The notes under the pieces are model-generated. The model was not told where the DNA came from, made no database searches, and worked only from the letters and a program-made list of their open reading frames with translations. Shown piece by piece: positions 34,199-42,772 of a stretch of DNA of 64,000 nt. Both the position numbers and the translations under genes were made by a program. The stretch is from Nannocystis sp. (lineage in GTDB: Bacteria; Myxococcota_A; Polyangia; Nannocystales; Nannocystaceae), in assembly GCF_016714285.1 (NCBI RefSeq), contig NZ_JADJNN010000015.1, positions 62,001-126,000 of the forward strand. The letters are read 5' to 3'. Positions within the stretch are counted from its first letter, which is position 1. The number at the start of each line of letters is the position of its first letter.

Positions 34199-35632
34199 CT
34201 AGGGTCCGAACAGTCCGGCCGCGGCGCGCAGGTCGACGGCGGCCCGGTGATATTCGGACAGCGCGTCGAGCTCCTGCAGGGCCGCGTCGGTGGCGGCCTG
34301 CTCGCGCAGGTTGACGAGCAGGAGCGTGCTGTCGCCGAGGCGGAAGCGGCTGCGCTCGGCCTGCTCCAGCGCGTGGGCCGCGGCGAGCTGCTCGCGCGCG
34401 AGGCCGACGCGGGCGTGCGCCGCCGTCAGGGCCGAGTAGGCGTCGCGGAGCTCGAGCGCGACCACGTCCCGGGCCATGCGCAGCTCGGCGTCGATGCGGG
34501 CCAGGTCCGCCTGGGCGCGGCGCAGCTTGCCCCGGGCGGTGCGGAGCGCCAGCGGCAGCTCGACGCTCACCCCCGCGACAAACTCGGCCGGCCGCAGGTA
34601 CGCGTAGGCCGGGTCGACGCTGCCGACATCCTTGGATGCATAGGCGTCGAGGTCGATGCGCGCGGAACGATTGTTGCGGGCCAGCTTCAGCTCGACCGTC
34701 GCCGCCTCGCGCTGCAGGAGCAGCCGGCGCAGGTCGGGCCGGCGCGCCAGGGCCTCGTCGAGCAGCGCCTCGGGCACATCGCCGACGGGCCGCTGCGGCT
34801 CCGGGAAGGCCTCCGGCAGGCGCGTCGGCGCCGGCACCGTGACCTCGCCTTCGGGGTCACGCAGGTGCCGGGCCAGGTCGAACGCCGCCTGCTGCAGCGC
34901 CCGCTCGGCGGCGACGATGCGGGCGGCGCGGTCGAGGATCGCCCGGCGGTTGTCGAGGCCCTCGACCGGCGGCACGCTGCCCGCGGTGATCTGCTTGCGC
35001 AGCGCCTCGTCGCGGTCCTCGGCCAGCGCGAGCAGGCTGCGCTGCACCTCGAGGCGCAGGCCGGCGCCGACCCAGGCCCAGTAGGCGCGCCCGGCCGTCC
35101 GCTGCAGCTCGAGCATCCGCGCGTCGACGTCCGCCGTCGCCCCGTCCTGCGCCAGCGCCGAGACCCGCAGGTCGGCGCGTCGGCGATCGATAGGTCCGCC
35201 CTGCCACAGCGGCAGGCCGAGGCCGGCCCGCAGCTCGCCGCCGTCGGCCGTCTTGCCGCGCAGGTCGTAGACCGCGAAGCTGCCGAGCCCCAGCCGCCAC
35301 CCCCCGTACACGCTGAGGCCCCACAGCGGCGTCGCCTGGCGCACCTCGACGTCGACGGTGCCCCGCGGGTACGCGCCGATCGGCGCGTACTGGCCGCGCG
35401 CGCGCAGCATCGGGTCGAAGCCGCCGCGCGCCGCCAGCGTGTCGCCCTCGGCCGCGCGCAGGCGCTGGCGCGCCGCCTCCAGCTGCGGGTGCGTCGCGGC
35501 CAGCACCGCCAGCACCTCGGCCAGCGTCAGGATCTCGCGCGGCGCCGACGCGACGGCTGTCTCTTGCGCCATGGCCTCACGAACATGTCCGAACAGGCAG
35601 ATCACCAGCAACACGAGCAACACCCGGATCAC
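34199..35632 (-). CDS. TolC-family outer-membrane efflux protein
   Basis: 477 residues; signal peptide (MIRVLLVLLVICLFG...) and repeated long amphipathic helices (RQRLRAAEGDTLAARGGFDP, RRADLRVSALAQDGA) typical of trimeric outer-membrane exit ducts. It is last in the operon ABC-HlyD-TolC and gives the export channel of a type I-like system. The GTG start (35630-35632) overlaps the HlyD stop as GTGA, a translational-coupling arrangement. No lipobox. Confidence 0.9.
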   Translation of the reverse strand: MIRVLLVLLVICLFGHVREAMAQETAVASAPREILTLAEVLAVLAATHPQLEAARQRLRAAEGDTLAARGGFDPMLRARGQYAPIGAYPRGTVDVEVRQATPLWGLSVYGGWRLGLGSFAVYDLRGKTADGGELRAGLGLPLWQGGPIDRRRADLRVSALAQDGATADVDARMLELQRTAGRAYWAWVGAGLRLEVQRSLLALAEDRDEALRKQITAGSVPPVEGLDNRRAILDRAARIVAAERALQQAAFDLARHLRDPEGEVTVPAPTRLPEAFPEPQRPVGDVPEALLDEALARRPDLRRLLLQREAATVELKLARNNRSARIDLDAYASKDVGSVDPAYAYLRPAEFVAGVSVELPLALRTARGKLRRAQADLARIDAELRMARDVVALELRDAYSALTAAHARVGLAREQLAAAHALEQAERSRFRLGDSTLLLVNLREQAATDAALQELDALSEYHRAAVDLRAAAGLFGP

Positions 35633-36987
35633 GGCTCATCCTCCTCTCTCACGCGGCGGTGCTCCTTGCCGTGCGCCGCGTCGCCGACCGGGGCCCCGGT
35701 GAGCACCGGCGGGAAGCCATTGAACTGACGCCACAGCTCGTAGCCGAGGCGGACCTCGTCGAGCAGGACCCAGCCGTGGGCGCGCACGCCCTGGCGCAGG
35801 TACTGGGCCGCGGGCCAGTGGTCGACGGGCGCAGCCTCGAGGTCGGGCAGCACGACCACGCGGAAGTGGCCCTTGCCGTCGTCGGTGGCGTCGACGTAGG
35901 CGACCACGCCGCCGAAGGTGCCGACCGCGACCGAGGGCCAGCCGACGAACTGCACCGCTGGCCAGCCCTCGAACTGCAGGCGCACGTGCCGGCCCGGCGT
36001 GACCAGCGGGGCGTCGATGCCGTCGAGCCACAGCTCGACCGCCCGCGCCTCGGTGTCGGGCACGAACTGGGCGATCGGGTCGCCGGCCTTGACCATCTCG
36101 CCGCCCTGGCGGGCGATCAGCCGCAGCACGCTGCCGTCGCGCGGCGCCGTGACGACCATCGCCCCTTGCCGCACCTGACGGACCTCGATGCGCGCGAGCT
36201 CCTGCTCGGCCCGGGCCAGGTCGCTGCGCGCCGTCTCCAGCGCGACCTTCGCGGCGTCGACCGCCGCCCCCGTGTCGCCGCCGATCCGCGAGGTGTCGGC
36301 GCGCATCGCCTTGACCTCGCCGCGGGCCGCCCCCTGCGCCGCCCGGGCCCGCAGCAGGTCGGCGCGGGCCGTCTGCTCGGCGAGCTCGGCGAGCTCGAGG
36401 CTGCGGGTCGAGGCGAGGCCCTCCGCGGCCAGCTTCTGGGTCCGCTCGAGGTTCAGGATCGACGCGTTGAGGCCGGCCTGGGCCGCGTCGACGGCCTGCT
36501 GCGCCGCCAGCTCGCGGTCGACGGCCATGCCGGCGCGCATGCGGGCCCCGTCGGTCGCCGCGAGCTGGGCCAGCGCGAGCCCGTCGATGCGCTGCTGGCT
36601 CAGGTCGATCGCCCGCCGGGCCGCCTCGACGCGGTCCTGCGCCGCGCTGCGCTCGCGCTCGATGCGGGCCATGATGTCCGGGTCGTTGTCGGCGATGCGG
36701 GCGATCGGGTCGCCCGCGGCGACGTGGCTGCCCTCGTCGACCATCCACTCGACCACGCGTCCGTCCATCGGCGCCTCGAGGGCCTGCTGGCGGTCGAGCG
36801 GCGCGTACGCGATCACGCGGCCCTGGCCGGGCAGCGACTGCTGCCACGGCGCCAGCGCCAGCAACAGCATCAGCATCAGCGCCGCCAGCACCAGCCAGCG
36901 CGCCAGCGCCCGCGCCGTCTGGGTCGGCTGCGTCAGGCGCAGCACGCTCGGCTCAAAGCCCAGGGAGTGTCTCGTGTCGCTGTCCAT
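35629..36987 (-). CDS. HlyD-family membrane fusion protein
   Basis: 452 residues from the ATG at 36987, chosen for the GGAGG site just upstream; a GTG at 37002 is less likely. TM helix near 33-55, then a biotinyl-lipoyl-like domain (MDGRVVEWMVDEGSHVAAGDP), long coiled-coil helices (about 130-270) and a beta-barrel region at the C-terminus. It links the inner-membrane ABC transporter to the TolC channel. The stop overlaps the TolC start; the gap to the ABC stop is 11 bp. Confidence 0.92.
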   Translation of the reverse strand: MDSDTRHSLGFEPSVLRLTQPTQTARALARWLVLAALMLMLLLALAPWQQSLPGQGRVIAYAPLDRQQALEAPMDGRVVEWMVDEGSHVAAGDPIARIADNDPDIMARIERERSAAQDRVEAARRAIDLSQQRIDGLALAQLAATDGARMRAGMAVDRELAAQQAVDAAQAGLNASILNLERTQKLAAEGLASTRSLELAELAEQTARADLLRARAAQGAARGEVKAMRADTSRIGGDTGAAVDAAKVALETARSDLARAEQELARIEVRQVRQGAMVVTAPRDGSVLRLIARQGGEMVKAGDPIAQFVPDTEARAVELWLDGIDAPLVTPGRHVRLQFEGWPAVQFVGWPSVAVGTFGGVVAYVDATDDGKGHFRVVVLPDLEAAPVDHWPAAQYLRQGVRAHGWVLLDEVRLGYELWRQFNGFPPVLTGAPVGDAAHGKEHRRVREEDEP

Positions 36988-36998
36988 GTCGCCTCCGT

Positions 36999-39110
36999 TC
37001 ACTCCGGTGAGAGATCGAGGACACGGCGGCAGCGGGCCCGCACGCGCGGGTCATCGCTGACCACCAGCACCGTCCACGGCGCGTCGGCGGCGAAGATGTG
37101 CTCGAGCAGCGCCTCGTGCTGCTCGCGCGCCAGCTTGAGGCCGTCGAGCAGGCCGTCGATGAGCAGCAGCCGCGGCTGGGCCGCCAGCGCCCGCGCGAGC
37201 ACCAGGCGCCGCGCCTGCGCCCCCGACAGCGGCGCACCCGTGGGCGCCAGCATCGTCTCGAGGCCCTTCGGCAGCGCCCCGATCGTGTCGGCGAGGTCGA
37301 CCAGGCTGAGCGCCACCCGCAGCGTCGTCAGCGGCACCTGCGGCGCGCCGAGCCGCAGGTTGTCGAGGATCGACGCGTGGAACAGATCACCCGGGCGGAC
37401 CAGCGCGACCTGGTCGCGCAGCGCCGGCAGGTCGGCCATCCGCAGGTCGACCCCGTCGACCTCGATCTGGCCCTGCGCGGGCCGCCGCAGGCCGAAGCAG
37501 AAGTCGAGCAGCTCGCTCTTGCCGGCCCCGCAGCTGCCGGTGAGCAGCACCCGCTCGCCCGCCGCGATCTCGATGTTGCCGCGCCCCGGCAGCGCCCCGC
37601 GCACGAGCACCCGCGCCGGCCCGTTCGAGAACTCGCGCGCCCCGCCGACCGGCTCCAACGGGAGGTCGATCAGCTTGCCGAGCTTCTCGAGCGCCGAGAG
37701 CAGGTCGTAGAACTTCTCGAGGTGCTTGCCGAGCGTGGCGAAGCTGGCCGACACCGCCGTGACCACCAGCTCCGCCGCGACCAGCTGACCGAGCGTCAGC
37801 TGGCGCTCGAGCACCAGCAGGCCGCCGACCCCCAGCAGCGCCGCCCCGGCGATCACCTGCAGGCCGAGGCCGCCGATCAGCTGGCGCACCAGGCGGGCGA
37901 AGTGGGCCCGGCGCGCCGCCAGGTAGCCGCGCGCGAGCAGCTCGGCGCGGCTGACCGCGTGGCGCATGCCCGCCTCCGACTTGAACAGCACCGGGTTACG
38001 CGCGACCTCCTCGAGCCACGCGACAGTCTCGTACTTGCACGACGACTCGTGCAGGCTGCTGGCGATCGCCGCCCGCAGCGGGATCATCACGATCGCCGCC
38101 AGCGCGATCAGCAGCGCCACGTCGAAGGCCAGCAGCAGCGGGTGGTAGAACGCCAGCAACACCATGCCGACCACCGCCTGCAGCGCGATCGACACCCCGT
38201 CGAGCAGCAGCGCCGCGCCGGCCTTCTGGACCATCACGACGTCGAAGAAGCGGTTGACCAGCTCGGGCCCGTGCGCCGCCCCGTGATCGCCGATCTTGTG
38301 ATCGCCGAGGTCGACCCGCGGCAGCCGGCGGGCCACGTCGGCCACCGCCCGCACGAACAGTCGCTGCTGCAGGACCTCGACCACGAACGCCGCGAAGGCC
38401 TTGAGCGCCGCCGCGAACGACAGGCCCGCGACCAGCACCAGCGTCAGGACAAACAGCGGCTGCAGCACCGACCCGAAGGCCACCGTGTTGACCAGCGCCT
38501 GCACGGCGATCGGGCTGACCAGGCTGAGCGCGCCGATCCCCACGGCGTAGACCATGACCACCCCGAGGTCCGCGCGCTCGAGGTGGATGAGCGCGCGCAG
38601 GCGGCCGAGCGCGCGCGCCGTCGGCTCGCGGGCGGCGACCCGCCGCGCGTGCAGGGCGTCGAAGGGCAGCGCCGGCTCGATCAGCAGCCAGGTCGTCGGC
38701 GCGTCGGCGCTGACCAGCCCGAGCACCCGCTGCAGCGCCCGCCCGGACAGCCGCACCCGCGACTCGTCCCCGTCGGCGACGACGCGACCGACCAGCCCGC
38801 CGCGCCCCGCCCCCGTCACCAGCAGCCAGCGCCCCCGCGTGGGCGAGCCCGCCAGCGTCAACGCCGGCAGCCCCGGGCCGACCCGCCCGCGCAGCTCCGC
38901 CGCCGTGAGCTCGACCGCCTGCGCCCGCAGCCCCATCCGCGCCGCCGCCCGCGTGACCGCGGCGACAAACCCCTCCCGTGGGTCGACGCCCTGCAGCGCC
39001 GCCCAGGCCTGCGCCGGCTCGAAGTCCGTACCGACCTGCTCGGCCAGCAGCTCGAGGACCCGCAGGAGATCGCCGTGGGGCCCGCCGGACCCCGCCGTCG
39101 CGTCAACCAT
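36999..39110 (-). CDS. type I secretion-like ABC transporter with degenerate catalytic motifs
   Basis: 703 residues: an N-terminal cytosolic domain (about 1-140) resembling a C39-like/CLD domain without the peptidase Cys, six TM helices (about 170-450) and an ATPase domain. Walker A is GSCGAGKSE (about 525-533) and the signature is LSGAQ (about 627), but the Walker B line reads LLLIDGLLDG, so the catalytic Glu is replaced by Gly. The switch region reads VLVVSDDPRV where a His is expected. Both catalytic side chains are therefore absent. The operon has HlyD and TolC genes downstream and the HPF-like gene upstream. Confidence 0.85.
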   Translation of the reverse strand: MVDATAGSGGPHGDLLRVLELLAEQVGTDFEPAQAWAALQGVDPREGFVAAVTRAAARMGLRAQAVELTAAELRGRVGPGLPALTLAGSPTRGRWLLVTGAGRGGLVGRVVADGDESRVRLSGRALQRVLGLVSADAPTTWLLIEPALPFDALHARRVAAREPTARALGRLRALIHLERADLGVVMVYAVGIGALSLVSPIAVQALVNTVAFGSVLQPLFVLTLVLVAGLSFAAALKAFAAFVVEVLQQRLFVRAVADVARRLPRVDLGDHKIGDHGAAHGPELVNRFFDVVMVQKAGAALLLDGVSIALQAVVGMVLLAFYHPLLLAFDVALLIALAAIVMIPLRAAIASSLHESSCKYETVAWLEEVARNPVLFKSEAGMRHAVSRAELLARGYLAARRAHFARLVRQLIGGLGLQVIAGAALLGVGGLLVLERQLTLGQLVAAELVVTAVSASFATLGKHLEKFYDLLSALEKLGKLIDLPLEPVGGAREFSNGPARVLVRGALPGRGNIEIAAGERVLLTGSCGAGKSELLDFCFGLRRPAQGQIEVDGVDLRMADLPALRDQVALVRPGDLFHASILDNLRLGAPQVPLTTLRVALSLVDLADTIGALPKGLETMLAPTGAPLSGAQARRLVLARALAAQPRLLLIDGLLDGLKLAREQHEALLEHIFAADAPWTVLVVSDDPRVRARCRRVLDLSPE

Positions 39111-39396
39111 GACGCCCCCCCGTGGCCGTCAGGCGCCGGCCCACCGCGCGCCCGAGCCGATCGATGAAGTGCAGCGTCGCCGCCTCGCTCGCCCAGTCCT
39201 CGGCCGCCAGCGCGACCACCTCGCCGCCGACGAGGCGGACCCTGGCGCGCAGCACCAGCCGCCCCTCCCCCGTCTCGGCGGTCCGCAACGCCGCCCCGAT
39301 CACCGACGCCGCGAAGCGCGTCAGCACCAGCCGCAGCCGCTGCTCCGCGAGCATAGACAGGGCCCCGCCCGCGCCAATGTCGACCTCGACTCGCAT
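39103..39396 (-). CDS. HPF/RaiA-like small protein
   Basis: 97 residues, beginning MRVEVDIG, with a helix-strand pattern like ribosome hibernation factors (LRLVLTRFAASVIGAALR, then ...RARVRLVGG and HFIDRLGRAVGRRL). Compared with HPF the conserved N-terminal segment is short, so the assignment is tentative. The stop overlaps the ABC start by 8 nt, making it the first gene of the export operon. A Gly/Ala-rich body and no signal peptide suggest a cytoplasmic role, possibly linking translation state to export. Confidence 0.5.
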   Translation of the reverse strand: MRVEVDIGAGGALSMLAEQRLRLVLTRFAASVIGAALRTAETGEGRLVLRARVRLVGGEVVALAAEDWASEAATLHFIDRLGRAVGRRLTATGGRHG

Positions 39397-39444
39397 GGAC
39401 CCCTTCTATGCGAGACCTTCGCTGTGCGAACAAGTAGATAATAT
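39397..39444. promoter_or_regulatory. AT-rich divergent control region of the export operon and LysR gene
   Basis: An AT-rich stretch (about 39420-39470, extending into the LysR start) between divergent genes. Minus-strand reading shows TTTTAT and TATTAT about 16 nt apart. A LysR-type site here would control both directions. Confidence 0.35.
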
Positions 39445-40377
39445 ATGCCTTTAACTTTGATAAAATCGCAGTCCGTGACCACGCTCAACTACCACCACCT
39501 CCTGCACTTCTGGGTCGTCGCGCGCGAGGGCGGGGTGGCGGCCGCGGGCCGGCGCCTGCGCCTGTCCCAGTCGACGCTCTCGACCCAGCTGCGCCAGCTG
39601 GAGGAGCAGATGGGCCAGGCGCTGTTTGACCGCAGCCAGCGACGCCTCGCCCTCAGCGAGGCCGGGCGCACCGCCTTCCGCTACGCCGACGAGATCTTCG
39701 GCCTCGGCCGCGAGATGGTCGACGCCCTCCATCACCCCGCCGACCGCACCCTGCGCCTCGCCATCGGCGTCACCGATGCCGTGCACAAGCTCATCGCCTA
39801 CCGCCTGATCGAGCCCTCCCTGAAGCTCCAGGGCGGCATCCAGGTCCACTGCAGCGAGGACAAGCTCGAGCGCCTGCTGCCCATGCTCGCCAGCCACGAG
39901 CTCGACCTCGTCCTCTCCGACACCCCGCTGCAACCCGGCGCCGCGCTCAAGGCCTTCAATCACCCGCTCGGCCACAGCGAGGTCGCGATCTTCGCGGCCG
40001 GGCCGCTGGCGACCCGCCTGCGCCGCGGCTTCCCCGGCAGCCTCGACGGCGCCCCCTTCCTCCTGCCCGCCGGCACCAACGCGCTGCGTCGCGAGCTCGA
40101 CCGCTGGTTCGACCAGCACGCCCTGCGCCCGCAGGTGGTCGGCGAGTTCGACGACAGCGCCCTCCTCAAGGTCTTCGGCCAGGCCGGCGTCGGCGCCTTC
40201 GCCGGGCCCAGGGTCATCGCCGACGAGATCGTCCGCCAGTACGACGTCAAGCTCGTCGGCCACGCCGAGGGGCCCCTCGAGCGCTACTTCGCGATCTCGG
40301 CCGAGCGCCGGCTCAAACACCCCGGCGTCGTGGCCATCTCCGCCGCCGCCCGCAGCGAGCTGTTCACCACGACCTGA
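39445..40377 (+). CDS. LysR-family regulator (NhaR-like)
   Basis: 310 residues. Winged helix-turn-helix at the N-terminus (LNYHHLLHFWVVAREGG, AAGRRLRLSQSTLSTQLRQL) followed by a LysR substrate domain with the inducer-binding pocket (LLPMLASHELDLVLSD, AGPLATRLRRGF). The LNYHHLL-F-WVVA opening is typical of the NhaR branch, activators of Na+/H+ antiporter genes in enteric bacteria. Here it is divergent from the export operon, so it may regulate that. The start could also be the GTG at 39475. Confidence 0.85.
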   Translation: MPLTLIKSQSVTTLNYHHLLHFWVVAREGGVAAAGRRLRLSQSTLSTQLRQLEEQMGQALFDRSQRRLALSEAGRTAFRYADEIFGLGREMVDALHHPADRTLRLAIGVTDAVHKLIAYRLIEPSLKLQGGIQVHCSEDKLERLLPMLASHELDLVLSDTPLQPGAALKAFNHPLGHSEVAIFAAGPLATRLRRGFPGSLDGAPFLLPAGTNALRRELDRWFDQHALRPQVVGEFDDSALLKVFGQAGVGAFAGPRVIADEIVRQYDVKLVGHAEGPLERYFAISAERRLKHPGVVAISAAARSELFTTT

Positions 40378-40402
40378 ACCCCTATGCGACACTGCCGACG
40401 CG

Positions 40403-41032
40403 ATGCGGACCGCCCCCCTGCGCCTGATGATCTTCGACCGCAGCTGCACCGGACCGCGGCTGCGCCCCGGACTGTCGCACGCGTGGTGGAGCGGCGCGCA
40501 GCTCTACGGCCGCGTGCTCGGCCGCCTCGACGCCTGGCACGGCGCGCACAGCTGGGCCGAGGCGCTGACCTGGATCGCCCAACACCAGCCCTCGCGGCCG
40601 ATCGCCGAGCTGCAATTTTGGGGGCACGGCAAGTGGGGCCGCGCGTACATCGAACGCGACATCCTCGACGCCACCGCCCTGCAGCCCGGCCACCCGCTGC
40701 ACGCCTCGCTGCTGGCGATCCGCGAGCGCCTGGTCGGGCCCGAGGCGCTGTGGTGGTTTCGCACCTGCGAGACCTTCGGCGCCCTCCCTGGCCACGACTT
40801 CGCGCGCCGCTTCAGCGACTTCCTCGGCGCTCGCGCGGCCGGCCACACGTACATCATCGGCGGCTGGCAGAGCGGCCTGCACAGCCTCGGCCCCGGCGAG
40901 CAGCCCGGCTGGTCGCCGCTCGAGGGCCTCAAGGCCGGTCCGCCCGACGACCCGCGCGAGGCCCTGTGGTCGCGCCGCCGCGAACCCAACACCATCCATT
41001 TCCTCTCGGGCAAAATCCCCGCGGGATACTGA
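40403..41032 (+). CDS. possible caspase/CHAT-fold-like protein
   Basis: 209 residues with no clear family. Two short motifs spaced like the catalytic pair of clan CD peptidases are visible: ELQFWGHGKWGR (His75) and LWWFRTCETFGA (Cys122), each after a hydrophobic strand. Trp/His-rich C-terminal loops follow. No signal peptide or TM helix. If the pair is real it would be a CHAT-like cysteine peptidase or a DUF4347-like relative; the rest of the sequence is too unfamiliar for confidence. It starts 25 bp after the LysR stop on the same strand. Confidence 0.6.
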   Translation: MRTAPLRLMIFDRSCTGPRLRPGLSHAWWSGAQLYGRVLGRLDAWHGAHSWAEALTWIAQHQPSRPIAELQFWGHGKWGRAYIERDILDATALQPGHPLHASLLAIRERLVGPEALWWFRTCETFGALPGHDFARRFSDFLGARAAGHTYIIGGWQSGLHSLGPGEQPGWSPLEGLKAGPPDDPREALWSRRREPNTIHFLSGKIPAGY

Positions 41033-41116
41033 CACCACTGTCACCATCGCCGGCGACCCGAGCAGCCCCGAGGTCTCCGTCCACCTCACACCCCAAGGGA
41101 GGAGCCGCCGCGCTCA

Positions 41117-41134
41117 CCTGTCCCGCAGGACAGG
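41117..41134. terminator. CCTGTCC-CGCA-GGACAGG hairpin between convergent genes
   Basis: Perfect 7-bp stem with a 4-nt loop just before the stop of the M23-like gene on the other strand. Could serve both convergent genes, but it also belongs to the scattered palindrome family. Confidence 0.45.
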
Positions 41135-41135
41135 C

Positions 41136-42674
41136 TCAGCCGCCGACCGGCCGCAGCGCGCGCAGCCACGGCGCCGTCTCGCTCTGGAAGCGCCCTAGCG
41201 CCTTGTCGCGCAGCGGCGCCCCGACGATCGCCGGGCGACCCTCGTCGCCGCGGGCGATCACCAGCGGGTCCAGCATCGTCACCTCGCCGCCCTCCTCGCG
41301 GCGCAGCTCGAGGCGCACGCGGTCGGTCGCGGTCTTGCCGCTGTGCCCGGCCAGGCCGATCAGCTGACCCTGCCGCACCTTCACGCCCGGGCGCAGATCG
41401 CCGAGCGTGCGCAACAGATGGGCGTAGCGAGCCACCACCCCGCCGGGCAGCTCGAGCTCGACGACGATGCCGGCATCACCTGTCTCTTCGGCCAGGCGCA
41501 CCACGCCGTCGCCGAGCGCGACCACCGGGGCGCCCTCGGGCCGGCGATACAGCGCCCCGGCCCGCCCCGCGACCACCTCGACCGAGGGCGGCATCATCGC
41601 CCGGGCGTCCGACGAGATCGCGTGGAAGCGCAGCGGCGAGCGCAGCAGGGCCCGCCGCTGCGGCCGACCCTCGGCGTCGTAATACACCGCCAGCTTGCTG
41701 CCCTCGGCCTGGTGGCGGAAGTAGCTGAAGCGGCCGGCGGCGCCGCGGAACCGGACCGCCAGCAGCGCGCCGTAGCGGTGGAAGCTCTTGCCGAGCGACC
41801 GCTTCTCGACCAGCAGCTCGACGCGGTCGCGTGGGTGCGCCTCGGTGACGAGGTCGACGTCGAAGGCCAGCAGCTCGGCGATCAGGTCGGCGAGCTCGGG
41901 CCGCTCGCCCGCCTCGACGACGGCGCGCACGAGGTCCGCGTCGGCGCCGAGCTCGAGCCGCACGACCGCGATGTCACTGACCGGCGGGTGCTGGATCGTT
42001 CGCACCTGCAGCGCCCCGTCGGCGCGACAGGCCTGCACGAGGTGGCCCTCGGCCAGCTCGATCTCGAGGGCCTGCACGCCGCCGCGGCGGTCCATCGCCA
42101 CCCGCACCGGCGCGCCCGTGCCGGCGACCAGGCCGAGGTCGAGGCTCGGCCGGATCGCCGCCTCGACCGCGTCGATCTCCGGACCCGCGACCCCGAGCTC
42201 GAGCAACAGCAACCGCAAAGTCCGACCGCTCCCGAGCGCGCTGGCCTGAAAGATCTGGTCGTGCAATCCCTCGAAGATACGCACGGGGTCGCCGCCGCAG
42301 GCCCGCTCCGGCGGGTCGGCGAAGCTGCCCAGCGGGCCGCCTCCACCGTCGTCGTCACTCGCACCGATCATCGTCGGCCGCGGCGCGCCGAGCTCGAGCA
42401 CCGAGCTGCCCTCGCGCCACACGAACACGTACGCGTTGACCAGCGCCAGCAGCGTCAGCAGCAGCACCGTCCGGTTGCGAACCTTGCGCTCGTGCGGGTC
42501 CAGCGGGGCCCGCCGCGGCGCCCGGTCGTCGCCCTGCACGCGCCGGTTGACGCGGCGCTTGACCGGCGACTGCCCGCGCTGCGAGCCCGCCTCCGCCGTC
42601 ACCTTCGCGGCGCGGCGGCGGTGTCCGCCCTTGCCGGGCGCCCCCTGCACCCGGCGCTTGCCCTCGTTGCGCAC
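41136..42674 (-). CDS. M23/LytM-like protein, catalytically degenerate
   Basis: 512 residues from a GTG at 42674. A basic N-terminus (GKRRVQG, KRRVNRR) precedes one TM helix (about 70-88), then an unknown region of about 300 residues and a C-terminal LytM fold (VVALGDGVVRLAEETG, YAHLLRTLGDLRPG, GQLIGLAGHSG). The metal ligands usually found at H-x-x-x-D and at the terminal HxH are not present (the last strand reads DRVRLELRR), so hydrolysis is unlikely. Such degenerate LytM proteins (EnvC/NlpD type) act as activators of amidases. Confidence 0.8.
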   Translation of the reverse strand: MRNEGKRRVQGAPGKGGHRRRAAKVTAEAGSQRGQSPVKRRVNRRVQGDDRAPRRAPLDPHERKVRNRTVLLLTLLALVNAYVFVWREGSSVLELGAPRPTMIGASDDDGGGGPLGSFADPPERACGGDPVRIFEGLHDQIFQASALGSGRTLRLLLLELGVAGPEIDAVEAAIRPSLDLGLVAGTGAPVRVAMDRRGGVQALEIELAEGHLVQACRADGALQVRTIQHPPVSDIAVVRLELGADADLVRAVVEAGERPELADLIAELLAFDVDLVTEAHPRDRVELLVEKRSLGKSFHRYGALLAVRFRGAAGRFSYFRHQAEGSKLAVYYDAEGRPQRRALLRSPLRFHAISSDARAMMPPSVEVVAGRAGALYRRPEGAPVVALGDGVVRLAEETGDAGIVVELELPGGVVARYAHLLRTLGDLRPGVKVRQGQLIGLAGHSGKTATDRVRLELRREEGGEVTMLDPLVIARGDEGRPAIVGAPLRDKALGRFQSETAPWLRALRPVGG

Positions 42675-42772
42675 CAGGCCGCCACTATCCGATCAGCGCA
42701 GCAAGGGGCAAGTTTCCCCCACTTTCCCCAGCCGGGCCGCGCGCTCCTGAATGCCTGTACAGGTGCCGCTGG

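Noticed and set aside
39103..39396. Treating the small HPF-like gene as an antitoxin or transporter subunit
   Set aside because: No signal peptide, TM helix or toxin partner; the helix-strand pattern is closer to HPF, though this remains tentative.
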